From Leptobacterium_A meishanense (GTDB lineage Bacteria > Bacteroidota > Bacteroidia > Flavobacteriales > Flavobacteriaceae), in the NCBI RefSeq assembly GCF_037645805.1, contig NZ_JBBEXE010000001.1, forward strand, positions 347,144-411,143: a stretch of DNA of 64,000 nt, written 5' to 3'. This document shows, piece by piece, positions 54,594 to 62,113 of this stretch; within the stretch, counting starts at the first letter, position 1, and each line of letters begins with the position of its first letter. The notes under the pieces were generated by a model that was given only the letters and a program-made list of their open reading frames with translations, was not told the origin of the DNA and made no database searches. Position numbers and translations under genes: made by a program.

Positions 54594-55100
54594 ATGAACG
54601 CTATCAAAAAATACCTCATCCTTACAGTATTTATTGTGGGCATCTCTCTTTCAAGTTATGCCCAATATTGGACTGCCCCAAGTGGAATACGAGAAATCCC
54701 TGTCCCCACACTTAATGATATTGCTATTGCATCATTTGATGGTTATGGACCTGTTATTTATTACAATCCAAATATTACAAACCAAGTAGGGCCTTTAGTT
54801 ACTGCTTTTTTCCATGCACATGAATATGGACATCATAACTTAGGACATGTGACTGCTCAGATTATAAATAAAAATAATCCCTATGTACAAATATGGTTAA
54901 ATAGTACTGCCGAAAACGCAGCAGATGCTTATGCTGTTCGGTACCATGTACAGAGAGGCAATAAGGGTGTTTTACAAGCTACGTATCGTAGGTTTGTCAA
55001 TTTTCCAAACAATGGTGATGCTACACACCCACCATCTACAGTGAGAGCTAATAACATTGCTAATTTGTATTACCAGCTCACAGGTGCTTCTTTATTCTAA
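54594..55100 (+). CDS. Small exported zinc-metallopeptidase-like protein
   Basis: 168 residues with a signal peptide (YLILTVFIVGISLSSYAQ). The mature part carries a zincin motif HEYGH (residues 76-80) in FFHAHEYGHHNLGH and, 26 residues later, TAENAADAYAVRY, where E107 or D111 could be the third zinc ligand, as in M48-like gluzincins. Unlike M48 enzymes it has no transmembrane region and is very short. It is 31 bp after secA. The frame from TTG 54564 adds ten residues before the signal peptide and is rejected. Substrate unknown. Confidence 0.75.
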   Translation: MNAIKKYLILTVFIVGISLSSYAQYWTAPSGIREIPVPTLNDIAIASFDGYGPVIYYNPNITNQVGPLVTAFFHAHEYGHHNLGHVTAQIINKNNPYVQIWLNSTAENAADAYAVRYHVQRGNKGVLQATYRRFVNFPNNGDATHPPSTVRANNIANLYYQLTGASLF

Positions 55101-55112
55101 TAGAATAGAATA

Positions 55113-55149
55113 AACCCTTAAAACATTATATTTCAAATGATTAAGGGTT
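55113..55149. terminator. Possible bidirectional hairpin between convergent genes
   Basis: Arms AACCCTTAA (55113-55121) and TTAAGGGTT (55141-55149) with a 19-nt loop, between the peptidase-like gene and the GspF-type gene. No T run, so weak. Confidence 0.35.
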
Positions 55150-55197
55150 AATGTATGTTGTGCCTTCAGGAATTAATAATGCTAGTATTAAAGTAAT

Positions 55198-56331
55198 TCA
55201 CCCTAAAACACTACTCAACTTAAACATTGGTAAATACATCGCAATCAGTATAACAGCTACTAGAATCCCTACAAATAGGATAATAAGAGGCTCCATAGCA
55301 GTAGTAAGTAGTTTTGATTGCCGTTGCACCTCGGCACTATATTGATTATTAAGTTTTTCAAAAATAAATCCGGTCTGATTGGTTTCCTCTGCTACTTTAA
55401 TAAGCGCTATCATTTTATGACTAAAAATAGTACTTCCTTTTAAACTTTCGCTTAGTGTAGCACCCTTCGTTATTTTTTCTTCGGCTTCTATAAGTGCACT
55501 TTGTAAAGGATAAAAATCAATCATTTTTTTTACCAACTGTATACTGTTCAAAATAGGGACTTTGGCCGCACTTAGCAAAGAAACTGCCTGTGTAAATTGG
55601 GCCAAATGAACTGTTATAATAAAACGACCTAAAAATGGCATTTTAGTACTTAAACGATCTCTCTTTTTCCTATACCAATTCTTTTTTGAGAACGCACCTC
55701 TGAATATGAATAGAATGGTTATCAATACCAAGACGGTCCATCCGTATGTTCTTGAAGCATCTGAAAGGCTTATAATAAATCTGGTAATGCCTGGAAGTTC
55801 CACATTGTTTTGCTGAAAAATATCTTGAAACATCGGTACTATTACACGGAGCATAAAAATGACAACCAACACAGCTGTAGAAAGAATAATTATAGGGTAT
55901 GTTAGAGCACTAATAAGATTTCTTCGCTGTTTATTCTTACGTGCAAAAAATTGTGCTAATTCGGTTGTAATCCGAGCTAGTGTGCCTGTCTCTTCTCCTA
56001 TTTTAATAGCATAGTATTCATATTCTGTAAACTCTTTTTGACCCTTCATTGCTACTGAAAAACTAGCTCCCGAAATAATAGCATCAATAAGTTGCCCGAA
56101 GAAGGTTTTTAAGCTCCTTTTTCGTTCCGACTCTTCTATAAGCACAAGGGCCTCTTTTAAGGAAATCCCCGCTTTTAGTAACACACTAAGTTCTGTATAG
56201 AAGTACTCTTTCTTTTTAGTGGTAAAGAGCCCTCCAAAAAGTGTTATTTCTTTTTTTAAAATAGCCGTTAAGCCACTTTTTTGTGGTATCGATTTTTTAG
56301 GGGCTGGTATATTATCAAGTTTAAAACCCAT
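55198..56331 (-). CDS. GspF/PilC-family inner-membrane platform protein
   Basis: 377 residues. Two copies of the T2SSF domain can be read: LSVLLKAGISLKEALVLIEES (about residues 49-69) and LAQFTQAVSLLSAAKVPILNSIQ (about residues 240-262), with hydrophobic segments at about 140-170, 185-205 and at the C-terminus (FVGILVAVILIAMYLPMF). This is the platform that couples an assembly ATPase to pilin polymerisation in type II secretion or type IV pili. No GspE/PilB ATPase, GspD secretin or prepilin peptidase is visible in this window. Last gene of an eight-gene operon. Confidence 0.88.
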   Translation of the reverse strand: MGFKLDNIPAPKKSIPQKSGLTAILKKEITLFGGLFTTKKKEYFYTELSVLLKAGISLKEALVLIEESERKRSLKTFFGQLIDAIISGASFSVAMKGQKEFTEYEYYAIKIGEETGTLARITTELAQFFARKNKQRRNLISALTYPIIILSTAVLVVIFMLRVIVPMFQDIFQQNNVELPGITRFIISLSDASRTYGWTVLVLITILFIFRGAFSKKNWYRKKRDRLSTKMPFLGRFIITVHLAQFTQAVSLLSAAKVPILNSIQLVKKMIDFYPLQSALIEAEEKITKGATLSESLKGSTIFSHKMIALIKVAEETNQTGFIFEKLNNQYSAEVQRQSKLLTTAMEPLIILFVGILVAVILIAMYLPMFKLSSVLG

Positions 56332-56795
56332 CAGTTCATATATTGCGAGGCATCATTCTGTTTATATATAAATATTTTTTTGTGCTGAAAAGTCTTAGAT
56401 GTGGTTAGCTCCACAGCGTCTATCAAACCATTACTAACAGGAGTTCCGTCAAAGTAAAATACGTTCCCTTCTATGCCAACATCAATAGTGTCTGCACCTT
56501 TTAACAGGTATGTCTGTTCAAATATATAAAAAACCGAATCCAGTTCGTTTTTGAGGAATAATGAATGGCTAACCGCATCATAACGAATGGTTTGATATCG
56601 ATTAAAGTCAATCCACAATTGTTGTTCTAACCGTTTTAATTCATCTGAATACTTAAAATTTTGCTCTATACCCTGTAGCTGCTTTTGAATCAGGTTTAAA
56701 ACCGAAAAAGCAATCCCTACAACAATAGTAGTGATGAGTAGTGCCACAACCAATTCACTAATGGTAAAAGCTTTTATTTTTTTAGTGTATATCAT
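56331..56795 (-). CDS. Prepilin-like protein (GspJ/PilW-like)
   Basis: 154 residues. Class III signal: short basic leader MIYTKKIKA, then FTISELVVALLITTIVVGIAFSV with Glu at +5 of the presumed mature protein. The -1 residue is Ala, whereas most prepilins have Gly. A helix and strand-rich head follow. It overlaps the next prepilin gene and shares one base with the GspF-type start. It looks like a minor pseudopilin; processing needs a GspO/PilD peptidase encoded elsewhere. Confidence 0.8.
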   Translation of the reverse strand: MIYTKKIKAFTISELVVALLITTIVVGIAFSVLNLIQKQLQGIEQNFKYSDELKRLEQQLWIDFNRYQTIRYDAVSHSLFLKNELDSVFYIFEQTYLLKGADTIDVGIEGNVFYFDGTPVSNGLIDAVELTTSKTFQHKKIFIYKQNDASQYMN

Positions 56796-57120
56796 CTACT
56801 AACTTTCGGGTTACTTTTTTATGGGTATTAAGATTTACAGCTGTTATTTCTACCCAATTAACGGTTTCAGTTACTGTTTTGTTAATACTGATATTCCAGC
56901 TATTATACGTTTCAGTGTATGGAAGCTTCATCTTCGTATGTTGATATTGATATTCCAGTTTATTCATGTATGATTCAACGGCTTCGGTATTGTGGTTAAT
57001 TGTATTGCTGAAAAGGTTGTTTAATGTAAGACTGGCGATCATAAAAATAATTACGATGAGTACGGTAGCAAACATCGTTTCCATCAGTGTAGCGGCTTTT
57101 ATCCTTTTTAATAGAGCCAT
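56782..57120 (-). CDS. Prepilin-like protein (GspI/PilV-like)
   Basis: 112 residues. Leader MALLKRIKA, then ATLMETMFATVLIVIIFMIASLTL: Glu at +5 and a hydrophobic stem, again with Ala at -1. The short head has an alpha-beta outline. It overlaps the genes on either side by 13-14 bp, so translation is coupled. Size fits a minor pseudopilin such as GspI. No canonical major pilin (GspG with its structured calcium site) was recognised in the operon. Confidence 0.78.
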   Translation of the reverse strand: MALLKRIKAATLMETMFATVLIVIIFMIASLTLNNLFSNTINHNTEAVESYMNKLEYQYQHTKMKLPYTETYNSWNISINKTVTETVNWVEITAVNLNTHKKVTRKLVDDIH

Positions 57121-58388
57121 TTCATTACTGTTTTGTTATTTTGTTCTATGGGTAATCCGGTATAAGCTTCCGGTAAGTTTCCTGCTAAAATGTTCCCATT
57201 ATAGATATGATTTTGATAGATGGAGCCAAATTCGTTTACGGTAAACCTTGAAATATATACACTGCCATTCACGGTGCCTTTAAGCTCAAAAATACCCTCG
57301 CAATACACTTCTCCATACACACTCGCATTTTCTTCTAAAACAATATGAGGAGCATAGCGCTGCCGAGCTATTCTTCCCAAATGCAATACCACTCCTTTAA
57401 CAACAGCACCTTTACCAATACGTAACTGTGGGGCATCTTCTTGATATGGTTGTTGAGTCTCTACTGCCAGTTCCTCTTTTAGGATGAATGCAGATGGATA
57501 GCGTAATATGCAATTATCTGCTATCGAAATTTTTTTAGAAGCAATCGCTTGAAATGTTCCTGTTGTTTGTGGTTTTATAATAATTTCCGGGGCAATAAGA
57601 ATTACATCTGTCAATCTAGAAGATGCATCAACAACAATACGTTCTTCCGATTTTACGATGATATTTCCTGTAAGGGTTGCCCTTTCAAGATAAATAGTGG
57701 CATCATTGTATACATATTGAACGGTATTTAAAAATGAATTACTGTAATTCATTGCAGGGACTATTGGCAATATTTCACCATCGGATATAATCGATGTGCC
57801 TTGTAATTGGGCTAAGCGATTTTTTAAACCTGTCGGTAATCGAGGCAGTTGTTCTGTGCTATTCAATGTCCTGCCTTGTATCAATGTATTTCCATAATAC
57901 GCATTTCCTGCAATAGTGCCCGGCCGGGCGCCTTGCTTTGGTAGGTAGGCAGCCCCTTGTATGCTGGTAGTCCCTACCAGCACTAAAGGACGGTTCTCTT
58001 CTTTTAAATACAAAGCAGGACGGTTTTTTGAGTGCCCTCCAATCAATGCAGTTTTTACCACTGTATTTTTTTTGATGATAGCGGTTGTCCGTAACACTTC
58101 AAAAAGCCCCCAAGAAGTTCTATTAATAGTTACCTGTGCATTACCATTACCAAGTACAAGTGGAACAGTAGTAGCTATATCAGTCGTGTTCTCATTATTA
58201 ATGGCATAGTGCATTCCTATATTGGCCTGTTTAACTGTTTTTATAGTTAATCCTGCCTGTTTTTTAAAAAACAAATGGACATGGGTAAGGGTTACAAAGC
58301 CCATTAGAATAATAGCGATGGCTACTCCCGTAAAAACAACAAATTGTAGCGCGCCTCCGCGTACTTTCATAGATAAAAGGTGCTTCAT
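57108..58388 (-). CDS. GspK/PilX-like membrane protein with a repetitive beta-rich head
   Basis: 426 residues. The N-terminus KVRGGALQFVVFTGVAIAII resembles the RG-A-L start of GspK/PilX-type tip pilins, then a long transmembrane stem to about residue 36. The head does not look like GspK: from about residue 120 it has glycine/valine repeats such as NAYYGNTLIQGRTLN, GKGAVVKGVVLHLGRI and ASVYGEVYCEGIFELKGTV, which suggest stacked short strands as in beta helices or bactofilins. An assignment is not possible from motifs; it could be a tip or scaffold subunit. Overlaps its neighbours by 4 and 13 bp. Confidence 0.65.
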   Translation of the reverse strand: MKHLLSMKVRGGALQFVVFTGVAIAIILMGFVTLTHVHLFFKKQAGLTIKTVKQANIGMHYAINNENTTDIATTVPLVLGNGNAQVTINRTSWGLFEVLRTTAIIKKNTVVKTALIGGHSKNRPALYLKEENRPLVLVGTTSIQGAAYLPKQGARPGTIAGNAYYGNTLIQGRTLNSTEQLPRLPTGLKNRLAQLQGTSIISDGEILPIVPAMNYSNSFLNTVQYVYNDATIYLERATLTGNIIVKSEERIVVDASSRLTDVILIAPEIIIKPQTTGTFQAIASKKISIADNCILRYPSAFILKEELAVETQQPYQEDAPQLRIGKGAVVKGVVLHLGRIARQRYAPHIVLEENASVYGEVYCEGIFELKGTVNGSVYISRFTVNEFGSIYQNHIYNGNILAGNLPEAYTGLPIEQNNKTVMKWLY

Positions 58389-58846
58389 TTTTGTATGGCA
58401 ATGGTTTTTTGTTCATTTTGATACCGAACAGTAGCAGTTGTTTTATCTGCCCGAATAAGACGGACACCATTTATTTCTTTACCTGTTTTGAGCATGTACT
58501 GCTGGTTATTTATTTGCAAAAAGTAAATGTTCTCAGAAGCGTTGGTATCACTTATCATGCCTTTGTAGGTTACAAGCGGCCATACAATTGCTTTTTTTGG
58601 TTTTGAAAGGCTTTTTTTAGGTTTCGCAGGTGTTTTAAAAGCCCCAAAAAATGGATCCCGAGAATAGGTGTGAATACTAAATGTGTCTTTTTCCTTTACA
58701 GAAAGCGGATAAAAGGAAGTAGCAAGAACAGGGGTAGGTTTTGGAATGTCAGAAGGGGATATTTCGGAAATGACTTGGTAGGCAATAGCTCCCCAAATAC
58801 CTAATACTAATACTAGAAGTATGTATGTATTCCGCCTATTCTTCAT
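58385..58846 (-). CDS. GspC/PilP-like inner-membrane protein
   Basis: 153 residues: an N-terminal transmembrane helix (YILLVLVLGIWGAIAYQVI), a proline/lysine-rich linker with SRDPFFG, then a ~75-residue domain VTYKGMISDTNASENIYFLQINNQQ... ending in KTIAIQK that follows the GspC HR/PilP beta-sandwich rhythm (ITG-type turn, then GKEINGVRLIRAD). In known systems this protein links the inner-membrane platform to the secretin. It overlaps the GspK-like gene by 4 bp and the tail-like gene by 11 bp. Confidence 0.65.
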   Translation of the reverse strand: MKNRRNTYILLVLVLGIWGAIAYQVISEISPSDIPKPTPVLATSFYPLSVKEKDTFSIHTYSRDPFFGAFKTPAKPKKSLSKPKKAIVWPLVTYKGMISDTNASENIYFLQINNQQYMLKTGKEINGVRLIRADKTTATVRYQNEQKTIAIQK

Positions 58847-59705
58847 AGGAGATATTTGTTATTTTTTTCATGGTTTCCAGTAATTTTTTATTGGTTGCTT
58901 CCAATTGCTCAATACGTTTTTCTTGTTGAATGGTGTACAATGTTAATTCTTCTATTTTTTGAAGGAGCTTAGCGTCCATCTCCCCTAAAAAGATGCCATT
59001 TTTGGCTACTTCTTCCGCTGAGGGGATGTCTTGCAAATGGCCTTTTTCTTTAATGTGGGTTTCTACTTCTTGCAGGGTAGGCAAGGTATAGGAATCTTCA
59101 AAAACAAAATCGGGCCAACCTATTAAGTCTACTTTCACTTCTTTGGTGTGTATGTTACCATTTACAGCCAATTTTGCATCAGGAGTAGTGGTGCCAATGC
59201 CAACATTACCAGAAATAAAACTATAACTACCACTCTTAGTTACGTCTTCATAGATGGTAGGGTCGGGGATTAATGTTGTTACAGAAGGAATGGTTACAAG
59301 TAGAGTACTTTCCTTGGTTATGGTCATTTCAACAGAAAGGTGGCCATACATGCCAGGACTTTTTGCAAAGAGTTCATAGGTAGTTGCACTCACTTTTTTA
59401 AAAGCAATATAATCACCTACTTCAGTACCTGTAATAGTATAGTTCCAACGAGCAGTTATAACCCCGGAAGACTCACGCATATGGAGTTGTATTTTTGCAT
59501 TGTACCCTCTCTCTCCTGTTCGTATAAAATTAACCTCGGCATTTACATTTACAGAATTATGCGGATTGTTTCCCGTAAAATCAAAAGAGGCAAGTTTGTA
59601 CCAATTGGCAGGATTACTACCCAATCCAAACTTTCCTTCGTAATGGTCTTGTGCATTGATAAAAATTGTGATAAATAACCCAATACATAGTAGTGTTTTT
59701 TTCAT
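58836..59705 (-). CDS. Exported phage-tail-fibre-like protein with C-terminal coiled coil
   Basis: 289 residues with signal peptide MKKTLLCIGLFITIFINAQ. The N-terminal ~150 residues are a beta-rich domain; then GNVGIGTTTPDAKLAVNG, the repeat motif common to tail-fibre-like and S74-associated proteins, and DFVFEDSYTLPTLQEVETHI with GHLQDIPSAEEVAKNG, followed by a trimer-type coiled coil (KIEELTLYTIQQEKRIEQLE). Such C-termini occur widely in Bacteroidota surface proteins. An ATG at 59705 is preferred over the longer frame, which lacks a signal peptide at its start. It lies inside the pseudopilus-like operon, overlapping the PilP-like gene by 11 bp. Confidence 0.75.
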   Translation of the reverse strand: MKKTLLCIGLFITIFINAQDHYEGKFGLGSNPANWYKLASFDFTGNNPHNSVNVNAEVNFIRTGERGYNAKIQLHMRESSGVITARWNYTITGTEVGDYIAFKKVSATTYELFAKSPGMYGHLSVEMTITKESTLLVTIPSVTTLIPDPTIYEDVTKSGSYSFISGNVGIGTTTPDAKLAVNGNIHTKEVKVDLIGWPDFVFEDSYTLPTLQEVETHIKEKGHLQDIPSAEEVAKNGIFLGEMDAKLLQKIEELTLYTIQQEKRIEQLEATNKKLLETMKKITNISYEE

Positions 59706-59715
59706 TTTATAAGTT

Positions 59716-60645
59716 TTATTTGATTGTAAAATTAAAAGGGGCACTTTCAGGGCTTTCATTCCTTGCGTTGTCAAAAGCTTTTACTACCCAGTAATAGGTG
59801 TTGGGTTGTAAAGTAGCGGTAAATGTCTTGTCAGTCCCTTGTCCTTTAATGACGAGGTTCTGGAGGTTGTTGTCGCCATACACATAAATACTATCGAGCT
59901 CTTGGCTTCCGGAAACATCCTCTCGCGTCCAAGAAAATGTAATTTCGGAATTGTTTTGATTCGAATTGTTAGCAGGTGTAGTAAGCACAGGTGTATTAGG
60001 ATTGGTAAGGTCTATAACAATATTCCGGGAAGAAAACAGGGTATTTTGCGTAGCATTCTGGGCACGCACCTGCCAGGTGAAGCTGCCTTCGGAAAAGGTA
60101 CTGTTTATAACCGTTTCAATAGTAGTTTGATCTACAACGATCTCTTCTGTCGCATCCAGTATTTGCAGGCGGTACTCGGTAGCTTCTTCTATGGCGTCCC
60201 ACGATAGGGAAATACTGGTTTCATTGATTGCAAAATTGTTTGAAGGGCTTAGCAGCACTACGGTGTTATTTGCAAACCCTTCGTTTTCTTGTACGGCAAA
60301 GTTATGTGAGGAAAAACCGGTTTCAAAACCGCTGTTCAATGCTTTTACCCGCCACTCATAGTTATTGGGTAGTAGTTCTTTAGTAAAAGAGGTTTGTACT
60401 ACAGCAGTGTCTATCACTATTTGAGCAGCATTGGCAAAATTAGGCATGACTACCTGGAGTAAATATTCTTCGGCATCTTCCACAGATTGCCAGGTAAAAG
60501 TGGCTGTATTGCTCTGGATCACAGCACCTTCAGATGGTGCTATGAGTAAAACGGTTCTTCCGGAGATGTCTTCTACTTCTATAATATCATCACAACTGAT
60601 TATCAGTACAAGAATGAGTATTACAAACAGCATGTATTTTTTCAT
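59716..60645 (-). CDS. Lipoprotein with fibronectin-like repeats
   Basis: 309 residues. Lipobox LIISC near residue 17. Three repeats of about 90-95 residues with the pattern LIAPSEG.../LLSPSNN.../LTTPANN..., then a W in TFTWQSVEDAEEYLLQV, SLSWDAIEEATEYRLQI and TFSWTREDVSG, and YEWRVKALNSG, FTWQVRAQNAT, YYWVVKAFDNA. This is the fibronectin III/Big-like sandwich used for spacing or binding. Likely surface or periplasmic anchored. Second gene of the operon. Confidence 0.78.
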   Translation of the reverse strand: MKKYMLFVILILVLIISCDDIIEVEDISGRTVLLIAPSEGAVIQSNTATFTWQSVEDAEEYLLQVVMPNFANAAQIVIDTAVVQTSFTKELLPNNYEWRVKALNSGFETGFSSHNFAVQENEGFANNTVVLLSPSNNFAINETSISLSWDAIEEATEYRLQILDATEEIVVDQTTIETVINSTFSEGSFTWQVRAQNATQNTLFSSRNIVIDLTNPNTPVLTTPANNSNQNNSEITFSWTREDVSGSQELDSIYVYGDNNLQNLVIKGQGTDKTFTATLQPNTYYWVVKAFDNARNESPESAPFNFTIK

Positions 60646-60647
60646 GA

Positions 60648-61382
60648 TTAAAGGTTAAGGTATTGACGTTCTTTTTGGAGTTTGTACGCTTTTTTATAGG
60701 TGTTTATAGGGCACCTGCTATAGTCATTGCTAATGATTTCTATTTGTGGTTGGTATTTCCGGTCAAAACCCCAACAGAAAGAAGAAGGGTGATAGGCAAA
60801 GGGAGTAATGGTTGAAAGGTGAATACTTCTTATTGCTTTTTTATTTTTTATGAGTTGTAACATGGCAGCATGTTCACTATCATTTTGTATAAGATAGATT
60901 TCCTCAGCGTCTATTAGTGCTTTTTGTAATTTATCAGAGCTAACCATAGCTATAGAAGTCACTATTTTATATTCACTATCATTTTTCAGGTAGTTTAGTA
61001 ACCCCTTATTTTCGGGGTGGTTGATCGTTTCCTTAAGGGTAACATGGTCAGAAATCATCAATTGAATGTAGTGGGGTTTGTTTGGCAATGAGTCTATATA
61101 GGTAATTGTAGTGAGTTGCCCGTTCTTTTCTCGTAAAGATGCGTACGCTTTGTAGGTTGTTTTATTAAACGGTACAGATCGTACATACACACGTATTTTC
61201 TGAGTTAGTTCAGGAAAACCAATGGTTTTAAAATGGTTATGGATGAGTTTATCTTTATTGAACCCAATACTTGCCAGTTGGGGAGAGCTAAAAGCTAGCT
61301 GGTGTTTTTGATGGTGTATATATATTGTTTTACAACTGCTTATGAGGATAAGTAATAAAACTACAATAGCATTTTTTATCAT
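60648..61382 (-). CDS. Lipoprotein of unknown function, first gene of the operon
   Basis: 244 residues with a signal peptide and lipobox (VVLLLILISSC, Cys17). The rest is a mixed alpha/beta domain without a motif I recognise (segments SMAMVSSDKLQKAL-like helix pairs and a C-terminal SFCWGFDRKYQPQIEIIS). A TTG at 61409 lies inside the -7 box and is rejected in favour of the ATG at 61382. It is separated by 2 bp from the fibronectin-like gene, and so it heads the eight-gene unit that runs to 55198. Confidence 0.65.
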   Translation of the reverse strand: MIKNAIVVLLLILISSCKTIYIHHQKHQLAFSSPQLASIGFNKDKLIHNHFKTIGFPELTQKIRVYVRSVPFNKTTYKAYASLREKNGQLTTITYIDSLPNKPHYIQLMISDHVTLKETINHPENKGLLNYLKNDSEYKIVTSIAMVSSDKLQKALIDAEEIYLIQNDSEHAAMLQLIKNKKAIRSIHLSTITPFAYHPSSFCWGFDRKYQPQIEIISNDYSRCPINTYKKAYKLQKERQYLNL

Positions 61383-61406
61383 GAAAGGAACTGTTTTTAT
61401 AGACTC

Positions 61407-61414
61407 CAAAAGTA
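61407..61414 (-). promoter_or_regulatory. -7 box of the pseudopilus-like operon
   Basis: TACTTTTG on the minus strand, 25 bp before the ATG at 61382. Confidence 0.5.
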
Positions 61415-61471
61415 GGAAAAACAGTTTAAAAAATGAGTTTTATATTTACTTTTTATTTATGGTGATTTTTT

Positions 61472-61491
61472 AAAAATCCCTTTTTTGGGAT
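61472..61491 (-). terminator. Possible terminator of the toxin-antitoxin unit
   Basis: Minus-strand hairpin ATCCC-AAAAAA-GGGAT followed by a T run, about 100 bp past the toxin stop. The stem is only 5 bp. Confidence 0.4.
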
Positions 61492-61588
61492 AGGCCACAA
61501 ATTAATTGTTTTTCAATAGAATTACTCCACGATTTTTGCTGGTTGAGAACCTTAACTTTCTCATTTCTATTTTAAAGAACGTCTTCTT

Positions 61589-61915
61589 CTATTTATTTTT
61601 GTTAGGGTGTTGTCGTGTATCAAACACCCTTATAATATAAATCTTTTCTTTTCCTATTCTGTATGTGATTTTATAATAATCCTCTAGCAGCTTTCTGTAT
61701 TCATATTTCAAATGTGAAAAATATTCATCAACAGCACCAATATTGGTCAAATCAACAGTTGTACTTTCTAACATTGACATCCGTTTAAATAGTATGGCGA
61801 TTATTTCTACTGCCTTTTCTTCACCTAAGAGTTCTCTGTTAAAAGATTTGATTTTATTCAAATCTTTAATAGCTCTTTTAGTCAATTCAACAGGTTTGAT
61901 ATCGCTCTTACCCAA
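61589..61915 (-). CDS. RelE/ParE-family toxin
   Basis: 108 residues with the RelE/ParE outline: VELTKRAIKDLNKIKSF at the N-terminus, a helix pair, LKYEYRKLLEDYYKITYRIGKEKIYIIRVFDTRQHP with the strand and arginine cluster at the C-terminus. These toxins cleave mRNA at ribosomes (RelE) or poison gyrase (ParE); which applies is not clear. The start is TTG directly after the antitoxin stop TAA (no gap), and no ATG is near. Confidence 0.8.
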   Translation of the reverse strand: MGKSDIKPVELTKRAIKDLNKIKSFNRELLGEEKAVEIIAILFKRMSMLESTTVDLTNIGAVDEYFSHLKYEYRKLLEDYYKITYRIGKEKIYIIRVFDTRQHPNKNK

Positions 61916-62113
61916 TTAGATGATCATTTTTCGTGCATCTTCTAAACTATAAGTTCTTCCAGTTTTGATATCTTCTTCTCCTTCAACAATCATTTTATCT
62001 AATTTTGATTGTTCCAAATAAGCTTTTGCCATTTCATAGAACATTTTTACAAATCTATCATCACCTATATCTATAAACTTATGAAGCTGTTGTTTTAATT
62101 CTAATGTACTCAT
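61916..62113 (-). CDS. Antitoxin partner of the RelE/ParE toxin
   Basis: 65 residues: a helical N-terminal half (MSTLELKQQLHKFIDIGDDRF) and an acidic C-terminal tail (GEEDIKTGRTYSLEDARKMI) that is the typical toxin-binding end of such antitoxins. Its stop abuts the toxin TTG. A longer frame from 62158 is rejected in favour of the ATG at 62113. Confidence 0.75.
   Translation of the reverse strand: MSTLELKQQLHKFIDIGDDRFVKMFYEMAKAYLEQSKLDKMIVEGEEDIKTGRTYSLEDARKMII

Noticed and set aside
59340..60207. Plus-strand frames of 112 and 122 codons opposite the tail-like and fibronectin-like genes
   Set aside because: Shadows of genes with clear signal peptide, lipobox and repeats on the other strand.
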